64,000 bases of DNA from Dicyema japonicum (lineage: Eukaryota > Dicyemida > Rhombozoa > Dicyemidae): the NCBI GenBank assembly GCA_011109175.1, contig RDEW01000065.1, positions 165,838-229,837 of the forward strand, written 5' to 3'. Below are positions 21,846 to 32,759 of the stretch, one piece after another (position 1 is the stretch's first letter; every line of letters starts with the position of its first letter). The position numbers were made by a program, and so were the translations under genes. The notes under the pieces are model-generated. The model worked only from the letters and a program-made list of their open reading frames with translations, was not told the origin of the DNA and did no database searches.

Positions 21846-23030
21846 TAATTAATAGTTGGAAGGGCCAAAATGCATGTTTTTAACTTCTTTATTTTGGTTA
21901 CGTGCGGGTCTGTAAAAAACTGATACCATATTAGGTATTACTGATGATGGTGTACTATTTTCCTATGCACTGTAGGTTTCACAAGAGGACTCGGATGACA
22001 TACGTCAATAGACACGCTCTCATGGATTCTCTTGATCACGGTTACTCTATGTGCGGATATTTTTTGTTCCTTAAAATAACATTCAAGAAAAGTCTTTAGT
22101 AAAACATAAAGATAAATTTGTTTTTAATGAAGCTCCATAAAATTGAAAAAGTTTTAAAAGGTCATCTTATTGAGGATCTATCTATCCTCTTCTTTTAAAA
22201 CGTTTGTTGGCAGAATGAAAAAATCAAGAAAAATACCATAAAATCGCCTGTTCGAGGTCACATATAGGACCGTCCTCGAAAAGTTTCTAGAAGTCACATA
22301 TAAGATTATAGTTACTTTTGGGATCTTCGTCTTGAGTACATGTGGATACGACTATCCTTGTATGATTAATATTGTAATGGTCAATACAGGGTAGCTGAAA
22401 CTATTTTGTTTGAAACTATTGATCTCATCATTAGATAATTTTGCTATACTTAAGAAAATGGATCGTTTTGTGGTATTGAGAATATGAGCAGCATATTTCG
22501 CATCTTTAAAGAGATGATTCTCCAAGTTCTTTTCAATTTTGACTTGAAGGGATCTGAACTTTGGGAAATATTACTATGGAGTCAATTCTATATTTAGTGA
22601 CGTTTCTGGCAGACAACATTTGTCTCAGTTGTGAAGATTGTAGAAGGGTACGACCTGGACTATATGAGATTACTGACTCACGATCAAGGCTATAAGTACT
22701 ATGCTTCACGCGAATGTTTGATGATTTTTTTACATTTTCTTTTCACCTCCACAGTTATTACTTTCCCTTTATGTTGGTGCATTAATAATATCATCTTCAA
22801 CCATTTGCATTCTAACTGAGCATGTATTATTATATGCACTCATCGTCTCCTCTCTTTAGGTATTTCCTCACTCTTTGGAGGTCTTTGTGCAGTAAGGAGT
22901 ATTATCCTTGGTCGGCCACGAAAGCATTTCCCCTCGAACATGAAGTGATCCTCCATCGAGCATGTGACTTAAATATTATTATTAAAACGCACTCCTGAAA
23001 AAACATAAATTAGTTAAGTTTCCCTTGTGT
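21846..23030. other. no recognisable gene
   Basis: About 1.2 kb of AT-rich sequence with no open frame showing family resemblance and no run of small introns. The last 40 bp (attagttaagtttccc) resemble a LINE 3' tail belonging to the B-LINE that follows on the minus strand. Confidence 0.4.
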
Positions 23031-24790
23031 CGTATTCCTAATCATCCTCTCCGTCAGCCTCGACCATGATCCTCCGTAACTCGCTAATTCTCTTAGTTAG
23101 TTCAGGTCGTCCGCCGAAGTTAGTCTCATGCCAACCGCCGATAGGTCTGGAAGAGGTAAAAGATATCATTTTTGTTCACGATAGGCCAAAATGTCGTTCT
23201 TGGCCTTCCGCGGAATCCGACTCCTGTTTGTGCAAAGATGTTTCCATTGTGATATTTGCGTGGACCTGGTCATTTAGACGTAACACGTGGCCAAAAGGCT
23301 CCATCTTAATTTGAAAATATCATCTGACAGCACGCCGGATTTGCATTTATTATAAAGGTTTGCATTAGAGATTTCATAGGCCAGTTGATCTTGATTACCG
23401 ATTTGAGCTGAGCTCTGTGGAAGGAATCAAGACGATCCATTTCCCGTTTAGAGATTCCCCAAGTCCCGGAGTCGTAGGGTATACCGGGATAACAAAAGCT
23501 TTGTATATTCTAAGCCTGGTGTTAAGTCCTATCCTCTTCTTGTCGCTCCATTTTGACGATATTTTTTTCAGTGCACTCATAGCGATGATCTTCTTACGAG
23601 TAACATCTTCAGAGTCTCCTAGAAGCGAGCCAACCTTCTTTTGCTTCTCCATGACTCGTCCGATCTCCGATCATAACATGTAAGCGTTGTAAACTCCGTT
23701 TTGTCGGTATTTACGGTATGAACCATTTCGAAAATATGTGTTGTGGGAGTACGCTGAGCATGTGCTGAAGTGTTTGAGTATCTTCCGAGACAAATCCAGA
23801 TCGTCCACATAAATTATCTCGTCATAATTGTTTCCAATCATGGCCCTGAACTCTCTTAGTGCAGCTTCAAGATAAACATGAAAAGGACCGGGGATAGCGA
23901 GTCTCCCTGTGGAACTCCACGTGAAGTCGGAAAAAAGTTGGAAGTACATTTGCCAATTTTAACAGAAAAGTTAGTGTTCTGCAATGAGAAGGCGTATTAT
24001 TTTAACGTCTTCTGGGTGAAGAAAACTCTTCAGAACTTCCATAAGTTTTCCTTGATGTACCGAATCGAATGCACGGGACATATCAATGGCAAGTATTTCA
24101 ATAGATTTTTATATTTTTGGCATAGAGCACAATACCATCTGTGTCCCCAAACTACATCGGCTAGACCTGCCTGTCCGAAATCCACTTTGGCCGGGGATAG
24201 AATTTGTTCACTTGTTTTTTATCCGGTGTAATGTAATGAGGGACAGTGTTTTGTGTATGAAAGTTAGTAGAATTATTGGTCTAAGGTTGCAAAGGAGACC
24301 TTTAGCTTTCTCGGGTTTTTGTAGAGGTATTAGCCACCCTCTTTCCAGTTCAACGCATTGTCTTCCTGGAGAGACCGATTGAAAACATTAGTGATCATTT
24401 TGGCTAGCTCCTCAGGGGGATGTTTTAAAAGTTCTGCTGGGATATTATCTGGTCCTGTAGTTCTTCCGATGTCCAGTTTTTTGATTGCTTGAAGAGTTTC
24501 CGGAACGGTTAATAAAGTGGATTTGTCAGGTTTCGATAGTTTCATTGTGTGGTTAATTTTGCTGTGCGTGTTGAAGATATGATCAGAATGATATATTAGC
24601 ATTGTTAACGTCTCCAATGGTTATCTTGGACACTGATCAGGGCCGAACTCCTCCCTCTATTGAGGAGGCGAATTGCATTGAACATCCTTGGTCCATCTTT
24701 ATATTTCGTTATTTCGGAAAATTGATTTTCTGCTTCACTTGTGACTTTAATTATCATTAATATGTCTGAGATCAATGTTCCAAAGATCAC
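23031..24790 (-). mobile_element. B-family APE-type LINE, reverse-transcriptase half
   Basis: On the minus strand from the 5' side: linker YKDGPRMFNAIRLLNRGRSS (24,605-24,790); RT opening KKLDIGRTTGPDNIPAELLK (about 24,430-24,490); the catalytic motif as IIYVDDLDLS (23,790-23,825), with Val in place of the usual Ala; KKVGSLLGDSEDVTRKKIIA (23,585-23,645) and RLRIYKAFVIPVYP; a C-terminal FGHVLRLNDQVHANI; and the final GGRPELTKRISELRRIMVEA running to a TAG at 23,038. Several frame changes make it inactive. The 5' half (endonuclease) is absent; a J-LINE 3' end abuts at 24,785. Confidence 0.82.
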
Positions 24791-24915
24791 AGTAAAACCA
24801 AACTAACTAATCACATGAACTCGAAAAACTGGACCAACACCCTTATCTTGGCTCGTTGTCCCTCCTTCAAACCCACACAAGCACATATACGGGATAGAAC
24901 ACGATAATTACACGA
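24785..24915 (-). mobile_element. J-family LINE 3'-end fragment
   Basis: Aligns by eye with the 3' end of the large J-LINE at 2,335-2,470: shared cagtaaaacc, aactaacta, tcacatga/tcacgtga, gtccctcc-tc-aacccacac. It is inserted against the 5' end of the B-LINE in the same orientation. Confidence 0.55.
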
Positions 24916-25394
24916 GCGCCCTCCTCGATTCTTACGAATTAGTGATTCCAGATGGGTTGATGAGAAATCTTCCGATACTGGAGAGAAATGTATCCGTCTC
25001 TCTCACGACCCCGAAAGTCTCCACCGCAATAGGATAAATGTTAGTTATTGCTAAGTGACCCCTACTTTCTGATTTTTCCTCCGCCTTGTCTGTCACAAAA
25101 TCAATAGCACATAAACTCGATTTCATTCAAGTTATGTTAATTTATAAATTATCCGTTATTTGAATTGGTGACTAAACATTTGCGTTGAAATTTTATATCA
25201 AAAATTGTTAGTCAATAATCCATTTTAACCGCTTTTATTATACACATTCTTCGTAAAATCCAAGTGAGTTTGAGAATACTTGGATGACTTTGTCAACAAT
25301 TTACGCCCTAAATGGTTGAAATTGCTGATTTTATGATTTGCTATTGTAAAAATTCCCTTTAAATGCACTACGGAGCATATTCCCGCATTCTGTT
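24916..25394. other. no recognisable gene; upstream flank of next gene
   Basis: AT-rich. A minus-strand open frame at 24,932-25,126 has no family resemblance. The last part is the presumed promoter region of the gene at 25,395, without recognisable elements. Confidence 0.4.
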
Positions 25395-26210
25395 ATGTCT
25401 AGTCATTATATTGAGAGCTTTCTCAACAAATGGAAATCTTTGAGAAAAGAAAGATTACGGGAGTTAATGAAACAAAGATTTGTGAGTATCGGCGTGGTTT
25501 ATTACGTGGTTTAGGTTCTCCAGCTATTTTAATTGCTAGGTGGGTTTAATGTTGAAAATTCAGTCAACGTGACTGACAAGCAATTCACGGGCATAAAAGA
25601 CCAGACTGAATCTAATATCCACAATCACGTTACTAGTGTGGATGAGGATGTTGTTCCTAAATCTCCAAAAGTGGAATATGATGCTCAAGCAAAACCTGTT
25701 AAGAATAAGACTCCAAAGCTCAGAAAAGTTAAAGCAAAAACTTTCTCCCAATCCTCGGCTAAGAAAGTAAAAAACGAAGCATTCAATGATGCCGTTACGA
25801 ATGATATAAAGGTGGAGCCCCCGTGTATAGGAAATGATTGGACTACCAATGAGTTGGATTCAACCCTTGCTGATTTCAAGGAGAACTTGAATTCAAGTGG
25901 ACCCTCGGACGTTAAAGATCTCACCGTTGTGCGTAATACTGACATAAAACTTTCTGAATGTGATAATTCTGATGAACTTGAATCACTTAAAACTTCCTTA
26001 AAGCGTAAAAGATCTTCATTCCTACAATCCAGTGGGGAAGAAGTCACTTCTGTGCAATCAAATGTGGATGATCTGTTGGAATCAAGTACACTCTTTAATT
26101 GCAGGACTTGTTCATTCAATTCTGCTCGCAAAAGGATTATGATCAAGCATATTCGGACTACACACTTGAGTGAGAAACGACTCCATCTTCAGAGTCTGGG
26201 GTTTTTGTAG
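25395..26210 (+). CDS. unidentified acidic/lysine-rich protein with one C2H2-like zinc finger
   Basis: ATG at 25,395 gives a basic start MSSHYIESFLNKWKSLRKER; after a stop-containing gap the same frame continues at about 25,533 as a long open frame. A 54-nt intron from about 25,479 to 25,532 would join them in phase, but it is longer than the others here and tentative. The middle is low-complexity and charged (KNKTPKLRKVKAK, SLKTSLKRKRSSFLQ), likely disordered and nuclear. Near the C-terminus FNCRTCSFNSARKR followed by HIRTTH gives Cys-x2-Cys-x12-His-x4-His, a C2H2 pattern. Stop at 26,208-26,210. No named family recognised; a chromatin or DNA-binding role is a guess from composition. Confidence 0.65.
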
Positions 26211-26507
26211 ATTTTGCGACGCGACCTTTAAATATTCAACTGTTTGTATAAAATGAGAACGATTATCACACGTCAAAACTGAAAAATGAGTGATCTGATT
26301 TTTATTCTGGCTTTGTCTTGTCTTTTATGTTTATTACACATAGACCTCTCATGTTAGTAAGCTTTTATGTTAGGGTGGTGGAATTTGGTCATAATCAGAT
26401 GATGGATAATTATGCTGTTGTCATGACGGCGAGTATAGTCAGTACATGCTGAGGTCCTAGCTACGCCATGCTCGATGTGGTCCACATGTTAGGTGTGTTA
26501 TTATTTA

Positions 26508-26803
26508 TTAACCCCGAATACACCGAGAAAGAAGTTAAAGTAAACAACTAATTAAGTGTATCCAATTTCCACTTCTACAGTAACAGAGTCCATCCGGAAT
26601 CAGCATAAAAGGTAAGACGTCTATTACATGTAGTTGTGAAAACCCCTCCAGTAAAGTGGGGGAGAGCAAATGATCCTTTTTCGTTCCGGCCTGGCACTGG
26701 GCGTCACCTAGACAGGTGGATCACATGAAGCCACTCTAATAGGAAGAGAGAGGAGGAACAGATAAACAAGCAGAAAACTTCAACCAATTAGCCACGCGGC
26801 TCT
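26508..26803 (-). repeat. 290-bp dispersed repeat, copy 2 (possible SINE)
   Basis: Second copy of the repeat at 16,530-16,845, same orientation, differing by scattered substitutions and one-base indels. It retains the TGGCTAATTGG A-box-like word (minus strand, near 26,785) and the LINE-like tail at 26,508-26,560. It sits 300 bp downstream of the zinc-finger gene. Confidence 0.55.
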
Positions 26804-26964
26804 TAAATTAACAACATGTTAGGTGTTGCTTAGTTTGACCCTGAAGTGGTTGACAAAGAGGAATCATATCTATCCATTCTTACGCATATAATCCGTAATA
26901 AGGGATTTTGTATAATTTTTATGATTATCTGTTATTGCATAAAGGTTTAATAACTCTCAATTCA

Positions 26965-27320
26965 ATGGACAAGTCAATTTTTGGGAATTAAAATTACTGC
27001 ATCACCTCGTCGAATGGTTAGTCTGTCGGATGATACAAGGGGTGACGTACCTCATCTCCTCAAATGAACGTGAAGTTTCGCTCATCTCCTCGTGAAAAAG
27101 TAGAAAATGAAGGAAACAAGGTCACTTTGTAATAAAAAAAACTCGGGACTCCCAGTGCAACTGGAGTTTGCATTAATATTCTAATATGAAAGGGCCGAAT
27201 TCACTATGCCGTGGGGTTGAATCTTATCTGGAACAAAAATTGGAGGAAATTGGAAGTCTACTTAAGGCGGTGACAATTACAAAAGGTAATCTTAAAGCAA
27301 AACCACGTAAATCTATGTAA
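26965..27320 (+). CDS. unidentified small gene, tail-to-tail with MCAT
   Basis: ATG at 26,965 gives MDKSIFG; after a one-base shift in the GGG run at about 26,982-26,985 the frame reads ITASPRRMVSLSDDTRGD. Further exons in the same region read VKFRSSPREKVENEGNK and, after a probable 27-nt intron at about 27,163-27,189, CRGVESYLEQKLEEIGSLLK, ending AKPRKSM with TAA at 27,318-27,320. The product would be about 100 residues, basic, with a short coiled-coil-like C-terminal helix and SPRR motifs. The stop lies 25 bp from the stop of the convergent MCAT gene. Exon joins before 27,163 are uncertain; family not recognised. Confidence 0.5.
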
Positions 27321-27345
27321 AAAATGCACATTCGGAACAAGTATT

Positions 27346-28482
27346 TTAGTAAAAATCACACTTCCACAAAATAATAGGGTGCTGATCACGGTACTTTGCA
27401 TTAATGGAAGAGTTTATTAGAGGTTTCAGTTGCCTACCAGGACCGACTTCGTAAACATTTCGCTTGGATGGTGAATTAAACAAATATTCCATGGTTTGTT
27501 GCCATTTTACTGGCGACACAACCTGGTGACCAACAAATCCTTATCTCCTCCACGTTTTTGTAGGGTTTAGCTGATAGATTAGATATTACGTTAATTTTGG
27601 GCTCATTAAATTTAACATTGCTAAATTTAGTCAAAAACAAACTTTAAGACATCTTTGAGTTCATCGCAGGCAAAATTCATCATCTGAGTATGAAAGGCCC
27701 CACTGACTGAAGCCTCTTAACTTTCCGAATTCCAAATTTGGAACTATTTGCTCGATAAACTCCAAAGCCTACAATTAAACAATAGTCACCTCTACAGAGC
27801 CACCAATTACTTGAAATGCGGATGAAAGATAATTTGCAGGCTGGCAAACTGGATTAGCGATTCCCAAAGAATGACAGTGCTCAATAGCCGCCTTGCAGCA
27901 TCTTCTATGTTCGAGATTCCGTTGACCATTATAGAAATCATCCCTCCATTAGTCATCTCCGAAGCCTTCTGCATGGAAGTAGCACGAACTTTTACAACTT
28001 TTATTGCTGTTTGGATTACAAATATGACAAACCATCCTCGAAAGACAGGCACTCTGAGAAAACCAGAGAAGTATATTCTCCCAAACTCAATCCTGCGGTA
28101 TAATTGCAAGTTCTAAGAGCTTCTGGATCTTCATTCTCAAGTTTTCCGAGAGAGGCCAGAGATGTGACCATAATAGCTGGTTGGGAGATTTCTGTCCTCA
28201 TTAATTTGTCAGATGGCCCTTCCAAACATAACTAAAATGACATTATAATATACTTTCAGTAGATCATATCCTAAAATAACACTCGCTCTCTCAAAAAGAT
28301 CAACAGATTTCGGAAAGTGCTTCAACTTTGATGCCATACCGATAAATTGGGAGCCCTGTCCAGGAAAAAGAAGCACAGACGATTCCTTCAATATCTGAGT
28401 TTGCGAACACACAGCCTGCATCACTTGAGCAGTTCCTTAACACAGCTCTGACAGAAGCAAATGGGAGCCTTAACGTGAACAT
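27346..28482 (-). CDS. MCAT: mitochondrial malonyl-CoA:ACP transacylase homologue (MCAT/FabD type)
   Basis: Transfers malonyl from CoA to acyl carrier protein in mitochondrial fatty-acid synthesis. ATG at 28,480-28,482 starts an arginine-containing leader MFTLRLPFASVRA, suitable as a mitochondrial presequence. Then SSVLLFPGQGSQFIGMASKL, the nucleophile elbow as AGLSLGEYTSLVF (GLSLGE in place of the usual GxSxGE), VRATSMQKASE with the conserved Arg, EHCHSLGIANPVC, SGAFHTQMM with the catalytic His, PVKWQQTMEYL and YEVGPGRQL. Introns: 28,416-28,443 (28 nt), 28,232-28,253 (22), 28,007-28,032 (26), 27,769-27,789 (21), 27,621-27,642 (22). Four further frame breaks, near 27,893, 27,713, 27,512 and 27,540, each resolve by one base in a two- or three-base run. 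About 340 residues, close to the animal protein. Confidence 0.93.
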
Positions 28483-28629
28483 AAGCACCGGTAACTGGAA
28501 ACGCGTTCAAAATTCTATAAATAATCGACATGGCGTGATCACGCCACTCTGATATGGTACGATTTTTACTGTTATTAATATTTTTGCAGAGATTAATTTA
28601 TTTAATAATTCTGAGTTATAATAGTATTA

Positions 28630-28875
28630 AAGGTATTTTGCCCCCCTGGAGATTTGCGATTCCCTCTTCGAGAGTGGATCGTTTGAACTCCCTCAGGCGA
28701 AAAATTATGCACCACACGGACATCCCCACTTGCGGCCTCGTTTCTGATGAGGCGACGTTGAAGAATGGCCAGAGTTTCCTACGTTTCTGCGAGTTCGGGT
28801 GTTGTTGGAGGCTGGGATCACCTAATTAGTTAGTTTTGAACTATCTTTCTTGTGTTTTTGGAGTTAAATAAATAA
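28630..28875 (+). mobile_element. J-family LINE 3' end
   Basis: Same sequence as the end of the copy at 7,410-7,800 (rich in identical words such as aaaattatgcaccacac and gttgttggaggctgggatca), with a 120-bp internal deletion. It ends with cctaattagttagttttgaa and AATAAATAAAAATAAAATAA. Confidence 0.75.
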
Positions 28876-29580
28876 AAATAAAATAATAAAGGCATTTCGG
28901 GGAACACATAATAATAAAATCCTTGTGAAAAAATTAATGAAAAGAGAAATCTCCCGACTAGCTATTATGGTCATATCTTTGCTGAGGTGGCTGATCAAAT
29001 TGTCTTAGACTTACAGCTATTGGAGGAAATAATTTGAAATATTAAAGTAGTTTAATTATGCTTCCTTGGTTATTCTTTGCACTTTTATTTTTCAACCAAA
29101 ACCATAATGCACGTGATATCAACGTGAAGATAATCTTGATTATCGAATATATTAACACTTAAAAATTTTACAGATATTTGAATTTCCAGACACTTTTTCT
29201 GAGAGCATCTCGACTGTTTGATTAAGAAAATTTTTTAAAATTGAGGTTTTTTTCTAGAAATAAAAATCTTTATTAGCAAAAATGCTAAAAATTTAAATAT
29301 ATTTTCCCATTTCTGGATTTTCATTTCATTTTGTAGTTCAAGAAGGTCCCTGAATCGCGCCGCATTTGCATTACGATTTTGTTGACGATTTCTTTACAAA
29401 TTCTCCTAACCTCTTTAGAAGTAGTAATTTTTTTAGCAATTTTCTGGTAAATTAACTTAAACTGGAAATTAATTAGACCCTTTTTTCTCAACCACACTAA
29501 GCTAAATCAGTACTCCCATTTTTAAGAAAGTGACATCAGCACTTTAGCAAAATCATACTCTTACTTAGTTGAATAATGTC
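28876..29580. other. no recognisable gene
   Basis: AT-rich spacer. Nothing assigned. Confidence 0.4.
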
Positions 29581-29583
29581 TAT

Positions 29584-29725
29584 GGTTACTATAGTAACCC
29601 ACCAAGAGACAGGGAGCATTACAACAAACGATTGCGAGCACAAGGCGTTTACGGCACCACCAATCGTTCACAGAAATACCCCCTGTCTCTTGGCAGTGGT
29701 GTGATTTGTTTTTTCTATAGTAATC
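29584..29725. repeat. nested inverted repeat, possible MITE or structured element
   Basis: A perfect 16-bp palindrome ggttactatagtaacc lies at 29,584-29,599. Next to it caagagacaggg (29,603-29,614) is exactly reverse-complemented as ccctgtctcttg (29,681-29,692), and inside that aacgattg (29,627-29,634) pairs with caatcgtt (29,661-29,668). A second partial ctatagtaat occurs at 29,715. The arms enclose a more GC-rich core than the surroundings. A miniature transposon or a stem-loop RNA would both explain it. Confidence 0.6.
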
Positions 29726-29936
29726 CTATTATGGATTAGAAATAACCTAACTTGTAAGCCGCTTGTTTCTTAACAACTTGTCCGCATTCTCCAATTTTTA
29801 TTGGGAAAGTTGAACAAATGGGAAACTCTATGTCTCAGACTACAACTTTATATGTCGCTAAGACATTTTAACCCTTGAATTTGGTGTTATCAGCAAAATT
29901 TATGTCACCGTGTTGTCAGTCGGTAATAATTGAATC

Positions 29937-30150
29937 TCAACTTGATATTGTGGAACTCAACAATGGTATGTCTTTAATATCTGATAAAATAATTTCGCCT
30001 CCTACGACCATAAAGTGTGTTATATTGTACTTAGTTAAATTCTCTCCCGTGTTACCCATAAGCGTATGAATACTTAGGGTTCCGCTTGTGTCGTGCCCTT
30101 CACTGTCTGTTTTGCCAGTTTTCTCCATGTTACTTTCCTCCTCGCACGTC
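29937..30150 (-). repeat. dispersed repeat with open frame, copy 1
   Basis: A 63-codon frame on the minus strand (30,128 to 29,937) starts MEKTGKTDSEGHDTSGTLSI and continues HTLMGNTGENL. The same stretch, inverted, lies at 32,396-32,480 (EKTGIKDSEEHNTSRTLSI). Function unknown. The inverted pair brackets 2.3 kb that include a J-LINE end. Confidence 0.5.
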
Positions 30151-30474
30151 TCTGCAGTTCACAGAGGAATCCATGTCTAAAGTCTGTCTAGTGTTCGAAG
30201 CGAGTCTTCTGACGTTGAGAGTTGCAATAGTGGACGGGGGAGAATAGATAAACTGAGAGTACGATAAGGACATCAGAAAGGTGTCAACCAGCAGTTATTG
30301 GATTTATTTAATAACCTCAAGTTCGTTATGAGGATGTGTTCAAACATCTCCCATCTCTCCTCCCTTATTGTATCTTCTAGGGGACGAGATTTGCATACCC
30401 AATATAAATTTTTGCTGCTGATCTCTCTTATAAGGACCTGTAACACCGAACGTAGATGTTTTCTATAGTATGTT

Positions 30475-30935
30475 TGTTTTTATTTATTTAACCCCAAGAC
30501 TACCAAGAAAGATAGGTCAAAACTAAAAATTAGGTGATCCCAGCCTCCAACGACATCCGAACTTTTCATCTGGTCTTCTGATGACCCAACCACATTCCGG
30601 AAACGCCTTCTCTTCCTTCTGCAAAGGAATTCAATCGGCGTCCACTTTTTTATAACCGACCGAAATTCCTCTGCATAAAAATAAACATACCATAGAAAAC
30701 ATCTACCTTTTCCTTGAGTGAGTTTCCCAGTTCCTTGCAGAAACGTAGGAAACAGGCCATTCTTTAAAGCCTCCTCTGAAAGCAGACTGGGGACGGATGT
30801 GGAGTCTGGTTATATGTGATCTTCAGTCTGAGAGAATTCACACGCTCCACCCTGGTAGAAGGAATGGCGAATCTCCAGGCAGAACAGGCATATTCAATCG
30901 TCGGCGCAATAACTTGGAGATAGTATGTTTCAAAC
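30475..30935 (-). mobile_element. J-family LINE 3' end
   Basis: Minus-strand copy of the terminal 400 bp of the element at 7,400-7,800, from the 3' AAATAAATAA end at 30,478 through the ctgggatcacctaatt junction (30,530-30,545). A roughly 35-bp insertion near 30,678-30,715 repeats the local 'catagaaaacatct' word that also appears inverted at 30,458-30,475, so it may be a target-site or template-switch scar. Confidence 0.65.
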
Positions 30936-32040
30936 TTTTAACACTGTATCAGACTCCGCAATGCTGCTAATCTAATATTTTTGTTAAAATCAAAAAATGA
31001 TAACATTCTATCACAATTAAAAAAAATTAAATAAATATCGTACTTTTGCAATACATGCTTCAAGATTACTTTTTTTTCTTGGTTTTGTGTGAGTACCTGT
31101 AGATACTCCTGTTCGGCATTGAGGTATCACTAATGACAACGTCACTTTTCAAGTCAAAAAACATCGTAAATGCGTGGAGCCTTCAGCCAGAATTGGCAGC
31201 ATCAAAATTTGAATTTATCTAAAACAGATATTTTATCGAACTCTAATTTTATCCAAAAAATTCATATTATGAAATTAAATTTCAGACTTTTTTAACTGGG
31301 AACTTTTCTCAAATCCACTCTTGCTATCAAGTAAGTTTTTTGACTTTCTATGAACTTGAACATCCTATCACGCTGAACAACTACCGTCAACACAAAAGAT
31401 ATGTGACGCAACAGTTGTGACCAAATATATCCATTGATTTATCGTTAGGTTCACCTTCCCTAATATTCTCCAACTGCTTATCTATCCATAGACAAGAGCC
31501 TATCATTAGTGACATTGTCCTATATCTCTTGACATAATAAAATGGAGTTTTGTAAATTACAAAAACGCAAGATGGAACGATTTTAAGTGCGCAACTAAGT
31601 CAACTCTTTCAATGGGTAATTTCATTTCTCCCGATAAAGCAGTGACCTATTTTATCTTAGCAGTCCTGTCTGCCGTTGTTTAAGTCCTCTGCAATTAAAA
31701 CATCTCAGAGTGAACGGAGAAGTCGGTAAGGAATACGAATAAGACATAGTGCAATAGAGGACGTCGTTACCACCTTAACCAATGAAGACTGGACCACCAA
31801 GACTCAATTTAAAAATTGAAGATCTCTCTGGGAACAACCTGAATAACCACCAGCTTAACGGTCAAGTCGCGAAAGCTTCAATTTCATTGGGAATCCAACA
31901 GCCTCTAAGTCTTCTGCTATAAATCCGTTTATCGCTTTGTACTTCATCTTTTTATTAAATATAATAAGCCTTATCGTAGAAACATGTTTTTATATGAGCT
32001 TCAAAAGATAATTTGTTCATATATTTGTAGACATGTTGGT
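30936..32040. other. no recognisable gene
   Basis: AT-rich spacer of 1.1 kb without an assigned exon or repeat. Confidence 0.4.
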
Positions 32041-32089
32041 TGAGTGGACAACTCTCTATTAATTCTACTCTCAGTCTATCTATTCTACC

Positions 32090-32372
32090 CAGTTGTAAGA
32101 GGTCTCGTTTCTAACACTAAACAGACACTTTATGCACGATACAAAGTTACTGTGGCCTGCCTGCAAGAGGTAAAGATGAAAGTGGATCGGGATATATGCA
32201 ACGGAAATTACCGGTTAATTCAACTACCGTCCGATTGCCGTCACTATGGAATGGGCTTCGCAGTCCATCTATCAATCGTGAATCGACTATTCAAGGTATG
32301 GAGAGTTACTTACAGAATCGCTATCATTCAATTGGATATTGATTGCATAAAAAGAAATCGATTATGTCATTA
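32090..32372 (+). mobile_element. APE-type LINE endonuclease fragment
   Basis: Plus-strand frame with VTVACLQEVKMKVDRDICNG, YGMGFAVHLSIVNRLFKVW and TYRIAIIQLDI, matching the N-terminal half of an apurinic-type LINE endonuclease (QE motif followed by G-GFAV and R-A-I). It is probably the 5' part of a B-type element, but lies opposite to the B-LINE RT at 32,778-33,718. Confidence 0.65.
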
Positions 32373-32395
32373 ATGTCAAGACGTGTGAAAAAGAA

Positions 32396-32485
32396 AATTA
32401 CTGAGAAAACTGGTATAAAGGATAGTGAAGAGCATAACACAAGCAGAACCCTAAGTATTCATACGCTTATGATTAACACGGAAGT
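32396..32485 (+). repeat. dispersed repeat with open frame, copy 2
   Basis: Inverted partner of 30,050-30,130; both share cctaagtattcatacgctta exactly. Confidence 0.55.
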
Positions 32486-32759
32486 ACATTTATCTATCTA
32501 ACTAACTTAACTTTAAGTAGGATATTATTATGGCACTTTCACGAAAGCCATAATGTTATAGCCCCGCATGTGCAACACTCAAAGAAACAATATTTATAGT
32601 TACTCTTTTCCATCTTCCTCTGTCGAATGCGAGTGATCTCAATTCGTCCAGGTCGTCCCCGTCTTTAGGTTTTTTCTCACACGATTTAGGTCTTTGTTTA
32701 ATGCAGTCGGAAGTGTCGATCTAGGTCGTTCGCGGAAGGGTTTGTCGCATCTGTCAAAG

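Noticed and set aside
27868-27902. A 35-nt intron in MCAT instead of a frameshift
   Set aside because: It would remove GISNIEDAA-like residues that the FabD family keeps; a missing A in the run at 27,893 fits length and sequence better.
27871-28116. Plus-strand frame across MCAT
   Set aside because: Antisense shadow of the transacylase exons, which carry the family motifs on the minus strand.
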